A stretch of 21,423 bases of DNA from a virus. Positions 1 to 7,876 of the stretch are shown here, in pieces. Where the stretch lies: IMG/VR virus record IMGVR_UViG_3300009430_000014, positions 1 through 21,423 of that record; one strand, 5' to 3'. Under the pieces are notes generated by a model. It saw only the letters and a list, made by a program, of their open reading frames with translations. It was not told the DNA's origin and ran no database searches. The position numbers were made by a program, and so were the translations under genes. Each line of letters begins with the position of its first letter. Positions within the stretch are counted from its first letter, which is position 1.

Positions 1-54
1 AGATCGAGAAGCGCAGTGAGATCGAGAAGCGCAGTGAGATCGAGAAGCGCAGTG
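1..54. repeat. 18-bp tandem repeat, three perfect copies
   Basis: The unit agatcgagaagcgcagtg occurs three times without a mismatch (1-18, 19-36, 37-54). The first six bases (agatcg) begin a fourth unit that then diverges. The array touches the window edge, so its full length is unknown. Each unit contains one GATC. In one frame it would encode the hexapeptide EIEKRS. It lies outside the inferred prophage, on the host side of the tRNA genes. Confidence 0.9.
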
Positions 55-152
55 AGATCGGTGAAAGTCGAAAGCAAATAAGCCAAAGAGTTCTTCAACT
101 TCATCAATTTTCGAGAGATCATTCTACCTACTACAAGGGGTCACCAGATTGA
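3..152 (+). CDS. Possible 3' end of a host gene with hexapeptide repeats
   Basis: This frame is open from the window edge to a TGA at 150-152. It reads (EIEKRS)x3, then EIGESRKQISQRVLQ, and ends in YYKGSPD. The first part is a charged helix-like repeat with a period of six residues, so it is not a standard heptad coiled coil. The start lies outside the window and I recognise no family. Another frame is also open through the repeat to about position 84, so coding is not proven. It could equally be a short non-coding repeat array upstream of the tRNA operon. Confidence 0.3.
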   Translation: MEKRSEIEKRSEIEKRSEIGESRKQISQRVLQLHQFSRDHSTYYKGSPD

Positions 153-197
153 AATAGGAGGTTTTTCGGTGAAAAGGATATTTTTTGTGTAAAGTTA

Positions 198-227
198 TTG
201 TAAGATTAAAAAATATACTTATCTTTG
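198..227 (+). promoter_or_regulatory. Bacteroidetes-type promoter for the tRNA pair
   Basis: TTG at 198-200 and TATCTTTG at 220-227 are separated by 19 bases. This fits the Bacteroidetes primary-sigma consensus (TTTG around -33, TAnnTTTG around -7). The predicted start lies a few bases downstream, about ten bases before tRNA-Phe. No other promoter-like match lies between the two tRNAs, so they are probably co-transcribed. Confidence 0.7.
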
Positions 228-244
228 CACCCGCAAACAAGAAA

Positions 245-317
245 GGTGCCATAGCTCAGTTGGTAGAGCAAAGGACTGAAAATCCTTGTGTCCCCGGTTC
301 GATTCCTGGTGGCACCA
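245..317 (+). tRNA. tRNA-Phe (GAA)
   Basis: A complete 73-nt cloverleaf. The acceptor stem GGTGCCA (245-251) pairs with TGGCACC (310-316), followed by discriminator A317. The D-arm contains AGCTCAGTTGGTAGAGC. The anticodon stem-loop is GGACTGAAAATCC with anticodon GAA. The T-arm has the canonical GGTTCGATTCC. CCA is not encoded after the discriminator. It is the first gene of a two-tRNA transcript. Confidence 0.96.
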
Positions 318-326
318 CTCTTAAAG

Positions 327-399
327 CGGAATGTAGCGCAGTTGGTAGCGCACTACGTTCGGGACGTAGGGGTCGGGCGTTCGAGTCGCCTCATTCCGA
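327..399 (+). tRNA. tRNA-Pro (CGG)
   Basis: A complete 73-nt tRNA. The acceptor stem CGGAATG (327-333) pairs with CATTCCG (392-398), then discriminator A399. The anticodon stem CTACG/CGTAG encloses loop TTCGGGA, anticodon CGG. The T-stem closes around TTCGAGT with one G-U pair. The phage-type integrase begins 128 bp beyond its 3' end in the same orientation, so this gene is the best candidate for the bacterial attachment site. If so, its 3' half is supplied by the prophage. Confidence 0.95.
357..399 (+). other. Candidate attachment site (attL) in the tRNA-Pro 3' half
   Basis: Tyrosine integrases of prophages often recombine within a tRNA 3' half and leave the integrase gene beside the rebuilt tRNA, as seen here. 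The interval from the anticodon loop to the discriminator base is given as the likely identity block. Its exact limits cannot be set because the other prophage end is outside the window. No second copy of the tRNA 3' end was seen in this window. Confidence 0.3.
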
Positions 400-411
400 C
401 TATTTGTCGTT

Positions 412-436
412 TAACTTGCTGATAAATAGCAAGTTA
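412..436 (+). terminator. Hairpin terminator after the tRNA pair
   Basis: TAACTTGCT (412-420) pairs perfectly with AGCAAGTTA (428-436) across a 7-nt loop GATAAAT. It is followed by a T-rich stretch (TTTGTGTTT). It lies 13 bp after tRNA-Pro and before the integrase, so it would end the tRNA transcript. The T tract is interrupted and efficiency is uncertain. If tRNA-Pro is the attachment site, the hairpin belongs to the prophage end. Confidence 0.5.
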
Positions 437-457
437 TTTGTGTTTAAATAAAGCACC

Positions 458-475
458 CGGGACGAAAACGGGACG
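458..475 (+). repeat. Direct repeat CGGGACG x2 before the integrase
   Basis: CGGGACG occurs at 458-464 and 469-475, separated by AAAA. The same seven bases occur in the tRNA-Pro anticodon arm at 360-366. Short direct repeats beside an integrase gene may be arm-type binding sites for integrase or excisionase, but nothing here proves binding. The 400-526 gap also holds a small inverted repeat, TTTTGC (494-499) with GCAAAA (507-512), just before the integrase start. Confidence 0.45.
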
Positions 476-526
476 GTACGTTTAACTGTTTGTTTTTGCA
501 TATCGAGCAAAAGCAAATAAAAAAAA

Positions 527-1681
527 ATGTCTACACTTAAAGAAATCCAATCTTACACGCTCCCAATACTACACGCTGGTAAAGAATGGTACATCGACTT
601 CTACTCGTTCGATCCTGCATCAAAAAGCATGCGCCGTAAAAAAATAAAGCTTAATCACATCAAAAAGACAACCGACAGGAAGCTTTATGCGAAAGAATAC
701 ATCAAAAGACTATCAGAGAAACTTATATTAGGATGGAATCCCTGGATAGAGCAGGAATCAAGTAGCGCATATCTTCTCTTCAAAGATGTGATAGATAAGT
801 ATCGGACTTATATAGCCAAAATGCTCAAGGATGGCCGATATCGGCCTGAAACATACAAATCATATACATCATACCTTAACAACATGATCGGGTTCAACGA
901 GAATAAACTAGTACCTATCACTTATATTTATCAGTTCGACAAAGATTTTTGCGTTCAATTGCTTGATGAAGTATATATCACGCGAGATAATACAGCATTT
1001 ACACGCGATAACTATTTAGGTTTTTTGAAATCATTCGTCAGCTTTTGTATGAATCACAATTACCTGACAAAGAATGTCACTGAAGGAATATCCAGTATAG
1101 GAAGGAGAGGAAAGAAAAAAATAAGAACGACATTAAATAATTCCGATCTTGCAAGACTAAATGATTACTTATCAGAAAATAACCCTTACTTCTTATTAGC
1201 TAGTTACATTTTATATTATTGTTTTATCCGGCCGGCTGAAATGAGTAAGCTGAGATTGTCTAATATAGATCTGCATAAGCAAACAATATACATCCCCGGT
1301 GACATCTCGAAAAACAAGAAAGATGCAACCATCACTCTCCCGGCCAAAGTTATACGATTGATGGTTGAGCTTAATATATTCAGTCACAACACTAATTATT
1401 ATCTATTTTCGGATGGTTTTAAGCCGGGTTCGACACAAAGAACGGAGAAAATATTTCGTGATTTCTGGGCTAATCATGTGCGTAAAGATCTTAAATTTTC
1501 AGAAAAATATAAATTTTATTCGCTCAAAGACACGGGCATAACGAACATGTTGAGACACTATGATACGTTGAGTGTTAGAGATCAGGCGCGACATAGCAGT
1601 ATTTTAATGACCGATATCTACACGCCTCATGACATACAGGAAGCAAACGATCTCATTAAGAACTACGATGGTGAGTTCTAA
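527..1681 (+). CDS. Tyrosine recombinase / phage integrase
   Basis: A 384-aa site-specific recombinase that would insert and excise the prophage at the neighbouring tRNA. The N-terminal third is basic and arm-binding-like. Residues about 83-185 form a SAM-like core-binding domain (FKDVIDKYRTYIAK...FLKSFVSFCMNHNYLTKN). The catalytic domain follows. Visible catalytic elements are Arg-I R235 (CFIRPAEMSKL), the beta-hairpin lysine K264/K265 (SKNKKDA), H356 (RHSS) and nucleophile Y365 (TDIYTPHD), nine residues after H356. Box II, usually HxxR, reads Y331-S-L-K334. The start codon follows a run of A residues, typical for this phylum. The gene stands alone on the + strand and faces the late operon across a shared terminator. 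Identification is firm; the recombination site is inferred from position. Confidence 0.95.
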   Translation: MSTLKEIQSYTLPILHAGKEWYIDFYSFDPASKSMRRKKIKLNHIKKTTDRKLYAKEYIKRLSEKLILGWNPWIEQESSSAYLLFKDVIDKYRTYIAKMLKDGRYRPETYKSYTSYLNNMIGFNENKLVPITYIYQFDKDFCVQLLDEVYITRDNTAFTRDNYLGFLKSFVSFCMNHNYLTKNVTEGISSIGRRGKKKIRTTLNNSDLARLNDYLSENNPYFLLASYILYYCFIRPAEMSKLRLSNIDLHKQTIYIPGDISKNKKDATITLPAKVIRLMVELNIFSHNTNYYLFSDGFKPGSTQRTEKIFRDFWANHVRKDLKFSEKYKFYSLKDTGITNMLRHYDTLSVRDQARHSSILMTDIYTPHDIQEANDLIKNYDGEF

Positions 1682-1710
1682 AATAAGCCGGATCAAAAGT
1701 CCGGCTTATT
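1682..1710. terminator. Bidirectional terminator between integrase and late operon
   Basis: AATAAGCCGGA (1682-1692) pairs perfectly with TCCGGCTTATT (1700-1710) around the 7-nt loop TCAAAAG. It begins one base after the integrase stop, and the stop codon of the opposing 85-aa gene lies in the loop. CTTTTC follows on the + strand and TTAG follows the stem on the - strand, so it can serve both convergent transcripts. Confidence 0.8.
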
Positions 1711-1950
1711 CTTTTCGTACATAACCCAATATGGCTGGCCAGATATGTATTTAGTCTGGTATCCAGATGAGATCAGAGCTTTAGCCACATCGGTTGCTCC
1801 AATATTAATCATCTCAGACATATCGTAAGCTAAATCCACGCTTGTTTTATATACTTGATCAATGACTGATCCAACAGGTAGATAATTCGTTGATATAAAA
1901 TCAGCTATAATCCTAGATTTAAAATCCTCTTTTTCTTCATTATGTTCCAT
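1693..1950 (-). CDS. Small protein of unknown function, last late gene
   Basis: An 85-aa acidic, soluble protein with no signal or membrane segment. It has a predicted helical N-terminus (EEKEDFKSRIIADFI) and a C-terminal part (ATDVAKALISSGYQTKYISGQPYWVMYEK) that resembles a small helix plus beta-hairpin fold. I recognise no family. It is the most distal gene of the late operon, 33 bp after the 593-aa tail gene, and its stop codon lies within the terminator loop. Position suggests a tail accessory or an unrelated cargo gene. Confidence 0.65.
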   Translation of the reverse strand: MEHNEEKEDFKSRIIADFISTNYLPVGSVIDQVYKTSVDLAYDMSEMINIGATDVAKALISSGYQTKYISGQPYWVMYEKNKPDF

Positions 1951-1983
1951 TTCTTTTTGGTGTTTGATTGGTTTTATACGTAA

Positions 1984-3765
1984 CTACATCGCATAGAAAG
2001 TACCTTCAATGCTTGTTGATAAACCTTTAGAAGTGATCTTATAGAGTAAGCTTTTACAGTAAAATTGTCTGTTATCAACAACAAATTCGTCCATCGGATT
2101 CAGAAATCTGTTATCCTCAAGACGAATAACATACTCTGTATCTGTATTAACAGATATATTTTCGGAATAGGCTCGCGCGTAAAAGCCATTAGGACCTAAT
2201 ATCGCTAATGTATCTGTATCGGATCCGATTTTGAAAAGTCTGTTATGTCCCATGCTCGCATCATATCGCACATAAGGAGAGATTGTACATTGAGGATAAG
2301 TCATCCGATCTAAATCATGCATAGGTACATCTTGATCCTCATACATCATCCATCCCAATAACTTAGCAGACCCTAGATATATTGATATAAATAGGTTAGA
2401 ATTATCTATTTCGTCTTGAGGTATCCCGCCTTCGATGGCCTCATATAGTTTTTTTTGCGCATCATCGGCTTTTCGGACATTTGACACGACTGGTACAAAA
2501 GCACCAACTCTTCCAGTATAGGGCTCAAATCCTCCGAGATCTACACGAGAAAGGAAATAGCTATTATCATAGATTTCAGCAGGGACTATCTTTAAATCGG
2601 ATTTATCATCAGATTGATCATCCAAATAACTTTTAAGATAATCAACCATTACTAATTGATTATTGCCATTTACAATAAAATATAAATTAGTAGATAAATC
2701 GTGAAAAATATAATACCCTTTGTATGTCACTATATCTATTTTAGAAAAGTTAGGGACATCTATGACCGTACATTTTTTAACAATCTCTGGATCTAATTCT
2801 TGATATTTATACCAGGAATCATTAGGTAAGCTATATGATACATTATTATATGTTATATATAGAGATTCTTTTTGGTCATATTTTATAGTTATATCATTGT
2901 GTACTTTATCACCTGATATTTCTATTTTATTATTAGCATTCTGATAGTACTTATAAGTATTAAGGATACGAATTTTCTTAGTTACTTTATTAACAAGAAA
3001 AACTACGTTAAACAACTTTTCTATTTCCGTAATAAAATCATCAATTACCCAATTCGGTACAATTTTATTATATTGTTTTGCATCATACCCATTCACTATT
3101 ATTAGTTTTCTGTACATCTCATTCTGCGCAAGAACATTCTCTTCGATATCATAACCCAAAGCTTGACATACTTTATCAATGAAAGAAAGAAGGTAGGGTT
3201 GAGCGACATATGTTGTACCGGCTTTATAGTTATATCCATTACGCGTATCCCATTCGATGTCGTTATATAAGACATCACTTTTAGGTGCCTGACCGTAATA
3301 AACATATGCACCTTTTTCTTTAATTACCGGACAACAGACGAACTCAACGTCAGGATAGAAATGATCTAATGAATAGAGAGCTAATTGTTCATCAATATCC
3401 GGTATCTCTCCAAGTTCTAATTCTCGCAAGGTTTTTTTTCCTGCAGATAAATAATTGAGTTCCGAATTTCCTGATACGAGTTGTATTTTAGCGATGCTGT
3501 CCTCTATTGATAAGATAATCTCAGTACCGTTAATGACAACCAGACCATCAACAATGAGCACAGCAGACCTATTTTTATGTTTAGTTATAGAATGTAATCT
3601 ATACATATGATTATAGATCTTAGCATTATTTTTATCTTTCAAAGAAAGATCAATATCATAGGTGTAATCTCCTTTTTTTGTAAAGAACGGGTTATTAACA
3701 TAGAAATCAACCTCAAAATCTTCAGGTAGATTAACCTTCATATTATCAATATATAATTCTGTCAT
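1984..3765 (-). CDS. Tail/baseplate structural protein
   Basis: A 593-aa protein overlapping the tape measure stop by 4 bp (ATGA). Being directly after the tape measure suggests a distal-tail or baseplate/hub component that joins the tube to the fibres. The N-terminus (LPEDFEVDFYVNNPFFTKKGDYTYDIDLSL) looks like the start of tail proteins I recall from Bacteroidetes prophages. Residues about 180-270 contain a helical hub-like part (PYLLSFIDKVCQALGYDIEENVL, then WVIDDFITEIEKLFNVVFLVN). The C-terminal ~100 residues are beta-rich. No enzymatic motif is visible. The structural role is inferred from order and appearance, and the precise tail position is unknown. Confidence 0.7.
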   Translation of the reverse strand: MTELYIDNMKVNLPEDFEVDFYVNNPFFTKKGDYTYDIDLSLKDKNNAKIYNHMYRLHSITKHKNRSAVLIVDGLVVINGTEIILSIEDSIAKIQLVSGNSELNYLSAGKKTLRELELGEIPDIDEQLALYSLDHFYPDVEFVCCPVIKEKGAYVYYGQAPKSDVLYNDIEWDTRNGYNYKAGTTYVAQPYLLSFIDKVCQALGYDIEENVLAQNEMYRKLIIVNGYDAKQYNKIVPNWVIDDFITEIEKLFNVVFLVNKVTKKIRILNTYKYYQNANNKIEISGDKVHNDITIKYDQKESLYITYNNVSYSLPNDSWYKYQELDPEIVKKCTVIDVPNFSKIDIVTYKGYYIFHDLSTNLYFIVNGNNQLVMVDYLKSYLDDQSDDKSDLKIVPAEIYDNSYFLSRVDLGGFEPYTGRVGAFVPVVSNVRKADDAQKKLYEAIEGGIPQDEIDNSNLFISIYLGSAKLLGWMMYEDQDVPMHDLDRMTYPQCTISPYVRYDASMGHNRLFKIGSDTDTLAILGPNGFYARAYSENISVNTDTEYVIRLEDNRFLNPMDEFVVDNRQFYCKSLLYKITSKGLSTSIEGTFYAM

Positions 3766-6700
3766 AAAGTACTATTTCTAGAGGCGTTAGTATTCATTTT
3801 ATCAACAAGATCCTGAGCTTCATTGATACCACCTTTTCCGCTAACGTAAGTCTCTGCGATTAGAGGTTCACTCAATCGATTACTTAATAAGTTAAGCACT
3901 ATTTGCATTTTTCGCATGAGTGCTACTTGCTCCGGATCCATACCTGAAGGAACGGGTATAACTGTTGTATTAATATTGTTGTGTGATTGTGATGCAGGAA
4001 GAACGGACGACACATCTGAAGCTGTCAGATTAGAGACACTTCCTGTACGTTGAGCATAGTCAATTAGATTAAATACAGGTCGCAAATTAGGATTGCGAAC
4101 GGCAAACCTGTTAGATATAAATTCATTGGAGTGAACAACACCCTGAGGTTTATCCCATTCACCATCAGGAGTAAAACCACCATCATAAAAGTTAGCAACA
4201 GCTCCCTTGGCAACACCAAAGGCTGCTTTAATTAGAGCTATTTCGGCAGCTGCTTTTGCGATCCCCCAAAATCCTAGCGTAGCAATATTCTTGACAGTAG
4301 TTTCAGCTATTGCCAGCGTAACAATATTTTCTAACGCTGACAATGACAATTGAATCGTTTTCTTGAGAAAATCTCCCAAACTAACTTCAGAATCAGTAAT
4401 CATCTCAGCAAACAATTCACCGAATTCAGAGGCAAAATCTTTCATCCAATCAAATTGCTGCGATAATTTATCCTTGTATTCCGATTGCGACTTCTCGAAG
4501 TCACTTATCTCAATTTGTTGTTTACTCTTAAGTAAGTTCAATCTTTCGTTTTCAGTAAGATCAGTTATTTCCAATCGTTCATTAATATAAGATAGCTGTA
4601 TATCCTTCAACTCATCAAAATATTCCCTCTCGTTAATTTGTCCAGCCAAACGTTTTTTATTCAGAGCAAAGATCTCAAGTTCTTCTGCACGCTCAAGACT
4701 ATCTACACGAGCCTTAAGTGCTTCCTCATTATCTTTTTTAATTTTCTCAGCATTCTTTTTTTCTTCCTCATTTTTTTTATCATCTATTTCCTTGATTTTT
4801 TCCATCATTTTGATTTTAGTATCAAGGATCTGGTTTAAGATATCCGTCCGCTGTTTAGGTTCCAATCCGGCAACTTTTAGTTGATCATTGAGCTGATCAA
4901 TCTCAAGCTGCTCCATTTTCTTATTAAAATCTTCTTGCGTTTTAATTTCTCCATCCAGATAATTATTCTTAATATCTGCGCGCTTTTTATTATATCGCGC
5001 TTCTATTGCATCCATTATAGGTTTATTCTTCTCACCGCCACCTGCATCAACAACAGTATCATCCCCAGTATTATCACCAACAATAGGACTTTTAATTTTG
5101 GGTGCTAAAGCCATAGAATTAAGATAGTAAGATTTTATTTTTTCAATTTGAGCATTAAGATCTTCCAACTCTTTCTGAGCATTAGTTAGCGATGCTTTCG
5201 TTGAATAATAATTAGCAGAACGTGCCATCGCAATATGACCTCCGATATCAGGTCCTTTAGGTTGTGGAGTATTCGAGATCTCTTTCAGGTTGTCTGAAAT
5301 CTGTGTGACTTTATCAGCTGCAGAAAATTGTTTTTCATATAATTCTTTAAGTTTAGCACGGGAAGCTTCCATTTTCAATTGCGCTTCTAAGGCTGTCATG
5401 TATTCATTGATAGCTTTCTTATTTTCATTAATAACTTTCCCCTCTTTAGATATTTCAGCCGTATAACCGGGCACAATAGACTTAAGATCCTTTATTGCCT
5501 TCAATCTCTTATCATTAGCAATATTTTCATTGTGTATCGAATCTATCAGCAGATCTATTTGTGATCTTTGGTCTGCCATTCCATCATTAACAGATTTACG
5601 GATATCAGCCATGTCTTTTTGCACCTTTACAGCAGCAGATGTTTTTCTTGTAAAGATTATAATTGCAGCTGTAACTGCTGTAACTAAAGCTGCTAATGCT
5701 GCATAAGGATTGAGTTTAGTAACTAAATTAAAAGCTACCATCGCACCACGCGCTTTGGACATTTGACCAGTAAGCAGGAAATAAGCGACCTGTAAGAGAT
5801 ATAGTCCGCCCTTAAGCGTTCCGGACATAACAGCACCTGCAGATTGTGCAATAGTTAATCTGTTTTGCCACATTGTAGCAATTTTAAGCGCAACATAGTA
5901 GGTCACAACCGTTGCACCAACTGCTGTCAATACTGCTCCATGCTTTATTAGTAAACTTGTTAAATCACCCAAAACCGATACAACGCTCGAAGCCCCGGAC
6001 AATAATGAGGTAACAATAGGTAGGAGTTCTTCTCCAAGTTGGTAGATACGTTCCTGGAATATTTTCTTCTGCTTTTCATTAATTGCTGTTAAATCGTTAT
6101 TCTTAACATTAAATTCATCGACAACAGATGTACCATCACGGAAAGCTTGAGCAGCTTGTACTTGAGTTGCACGGATCCTATCAACATTTGATGCAAGGCT
6201 AGATAAGACTTTTGCAGCACCGGCACCGTCCAATTTCATTTCATCGAAAATAGGTGCCAAAGCATTCATATCACCTCTTTTTTGCAGCGTTGTAAGGAAC
6301 TGTAATAAGGCTTCATTAGCATCTGTTTTAAGCAATTTCGTGAAGGAAGAAACTTCCATACCGGCTATTTTAGCCATTTTCTTAGGATCAGAAAACATCT
6401 TCATCATTACACCTTGCAGTGCTGTAGAAGAGACCTCTACTTGCTGCATATCTTGGTCTAGTACAGATGCATAAGATGCAAGAATCGGAATATCAAGTTT
6501 AGCCTGTTTACCAATACCGGCCATGCGCGCGGTAAAGTCGACCAAGAACTTTTCATCAGATGTCGTTGTACTTGCAAGTTGATTGACGACAGAGCCTATC
6601 GATAGCATTGAGCTTTTCAATCCCATCCGGTCAGCGTCACCAAACAACTTTGCTAATTTACCAATATTCTTAATCGCATCCTCGCCTAGATCCTCACCTA

Positions 6701-7289
6701 AAGAAGTACGAACGATATCACCAGCTTCAGCAAATTCAAGCAAATCTTTTTTGCCTTCAACACCAATCTTACCTGCATCAGATAATAATTTATTAAGTTC
6801 AATTCGTGCTGTCTTCGTATCCATCTTTTTAAGGTCCTCGTTGATGTCAACGACCTGATCACGCGTCATCCCTGTGTACTTCATTACATCAGAATATGCT
6901 GAATCAAGATCCAGAAAGTCGGATATTGATTTCTTTAGTGTATACAGAACTCCGGTTATTCCACCAACAAATGACAATACACCTCTTAGATATTTTCCGA
7001 ATCCGGACGATAGTTCAGAGAATTTATTATTGCTTTTCTCTGCTTCATTAGTGTTGTTTCTAATATTATCATTCGTTATCTGCAGCGATCTATTATGCTC
7101 AGATATAATGCTCTTCAGTGCCCTTATTTTCTCTCCAGCTTTTGTGTATTCTTCAGAGCCTACTGTCATTTTTTTCTGCACAGCTATGAGTCCACGCATC
7201 TCAGATTCAACAGACTTGATATCATTTTTAATAGGAGATCCATCCAAATAGAGATATACTCCACGTTTAACAACTTTATCTTTTGACAT
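3762..7289 (-). CDS. Phage tail tape measure protein
   Basis: A 1175-aa protein, the longest in the window. It fixes tail length and would enter the envelope with the DNA. The N-terminal ~100 residues are helical (ESEMRGLIAVQKKMTVG). A TP901-type core spans about 125-430 (LDSAYSDVMKYTGMTRDQV, GKIGVEGKKDLLEFAE, VEVSSTALQGVMMKMFSDP). Long hydrophobic helices lie near 430-470 and 535, and a charged coiled coil covers about 740-960. Near 1034-1058 it has FYDGGFTPDGEWDKPQGVVH, the DGG...G.VH motif common near tape measure C-termini. It overlaps the preceding gene by 14 bp and the next by 4 bp. The length of over 1100 residues points to a long, siphovirus-like or contractile tail; I saw no sheath gene. 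Confidence 0.93.
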   Translation of the reverse strand: MSKDKVVKRGVYLYLDGSPIKNDIKSVESEMRGLIAVQKKMTVGSEEYTKAGEKIRALKSIISEHNRSLQITNDNIRNNTNEAEKSNNKFSELSSGFGKYLRGVLSFVGGITGVLYTLKKSISDFLDLDSAYSDVMKYTGMTRDQVVDINEDLKKMDTKTARIELNKLLSDAGKIGVEGKKDLLEFAEAGDIVRTSLGEDLGEDAIKNIGKLAKLFGDADRMGLKSSMLSIGSVVNQLASTTTSDEKFLVDFTARMAGIGKQAKLDIPILASYASVLDQDMQQVEVSSTALQGVMMKMFSDPKKMAKIAGMEVSSFTKLLKTDANEALLQFLTTLQKRGDMNALAPIFDEMKLDGAGAAKVLSSLASNVDRIRATQVQAAQAFRDGTSVVDEFNVKNNDLTAINEKQKKIFQERIYQLGEELLPIVTSLLSGASSVVSVLGDLTSLLIKHGAVLTAVGATVVTYYVALKIATMWQNRLTIAQSAGAVMSGTLKGGLYLLQVAYFLLTGQMSKARGAMVAFNLVTKLNPYAALAALVTAVTAAIIIFTRKTSAAVKVQKDMADIRKSVNDGMADQRSQIDLLIDSIHNENIANDKRLKAIKDLKSIVPGYTAEISKEGKVINENKKAINEYMTALEAQLKMEASRAKLKELYEKQFSAADKVTQISDNLKEISNTPQPKGPDIGGHIAMARSANYYSTKASLTNAQKELEDLNAQIEKIKSYYLNSMALAPKIKSPIVGDNTGDDTVVDAGGGEKNKPIMDAIEARYNKKRADIKNNYLDGEIKTQEDFNKKMEQLEIDQLNDQLKVAGLEPKQRTDILNQILDTKIKMMEKIKEIDDKKNEEEKKNAEKIKKDNEEALKARVDSLERAEELEIFALNKKRLAGQINEREYFDELKDIQLSYINERLEITDLTENERLNLLKSKQQIEISDFEKSQSEYKDKLSQQFDWMKDFASEFGELFAEMITDSEVSLGDFLKKTIQLSLSALENIVTLAIAETTVKNIATLGFWGIAKAAAEIALIKAAFGVAKGAVANFYDGGFTPDGEWDKPQGVVHSNEFISNRFAVRNPNLRPVFNLIDYAQRTGSVSNLTASDVSSVLPASQSHNNINTTVIPVPSGMDPEQVALMRKMQIVLNLLSNRLSEPLIAETYVSGKGGINEAQDLVDKMNTNASRNSTL

Positions 7290-7806
7290 AGTTTTTCCTT
7301 ATTGTGATTTTATTAAGTTGGTTTAGGATGTCAGCCAAAGCAGCATCGCCATGAAATTCGCCGGCAATATCAGCAAGGTCGCTTATATTCTTCTCAATGG
7401 GACTGTCAAGCCAGTTAAGAGGCGTACGCTTGACAAAGCCAGGATGATGAATTACAGTTTTACGGATATCTTTATCCTTATCTCCACGCTTTTGCATATT
7501 GGCACGAAGTTGCTCATCGGACCATGCAGAATATCCGCGAGAAATGACACCATCTCTAACGACGTACCCACGTCCAGCGCCATACGCCCGGAATACACCA
7601 TAGCGATAAAACTGGAAGCCTAATGCAGATACATAGCCTTCATTAGCTTTCTTCCTGGTACGAGTAGATACATGTTTTTGAAGTTTTCCGGATGAATGGG
7701 TATTACTTGATACTATACTCACAGATACATCTCGAACTTTTGCAGTCCAATTAACTACCAAGCGGTTGTATTCCGCGACAGTCATAAAATGAGCGTTATC
7801 TGACAT
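7276..7806 (-). CDS. Possible tail completion / HK97 gp10-like protein
   Basis: A 176-aa basic protein just upstream of the tape measure and overlapping it by 14 bp. Residues about 20-80 have the order seen in tail-completion proteins: a helix, a Ser/Gly turn before basic strands (SSGKLQKHVSTRTRKK), then an aromatic/Gly strand (FQFYRYGVFRAYGAGRGYV). This is a weak resemblance, not a family match. The C-terminal half is helical (DIAGEFHGDAALADILNQLNK). The start used is the first ATG; MTVAEYN eight residues in is an alternative. A strong hairpin ends only 7 bp before the start codon, so translation depends on read-through from upstream. Confidence 0.6.
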   Translation of the reverse strand: MSDNAHFMTVAEYNRLVVNWTAKVRDVSVSIVSSNTHSSGKLQKHVSTRTRKKANEGYVSALGFQFYRYGVFRAYGAGRGYVVRDGVISRGYSAWSDEQLRANMQKRGDKDKDIRKTVIHHPGFVKRTPLNWLDSPIEKNISDLADIAGEFHGDAALADILNQLNKITIRKNYVKR

Positions 7807-7813
7807 AAAATAA

Positions 7814-7851
7814 AAGCCTTTAGATTTGATTTATGGCAAATCTAAAGGCTT
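7814..7851 (-). terminator. Perfect 15-bp hairpin, terminator or attenuator inside the late operon
   Basis: AAGCCTTTAGATTTG (7814-7828) and CAAATCTAAAGGCTT (7837-7851) are perfect complements with an 8-nt loop. Read on the - strand, the stem is followed by TTTATTTTATG, a U-rich tail, so it has the form of a Rho-independent terminator for the lysozyme transcript. It ends 7 bp before the next start codon (7806). No promoter fits between them. Confidence 0.7.
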
Positions 7852-7876
7852 ATAGCACGAATAAAAAGGACAAGTT

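Noticed and set aside
185-451. 88-codon + strand ORF across the tRNA region
   Set aside because: It covers two complete tRNA genes; its apparent protein is just translated cloverleaf sequence.
4363-7286. Several + strand ORFs of 60-125 codons inside the tape measure gene
   Set aside because: They are antisense shadows of a well-supported coding frame and lack motifs and leaders.
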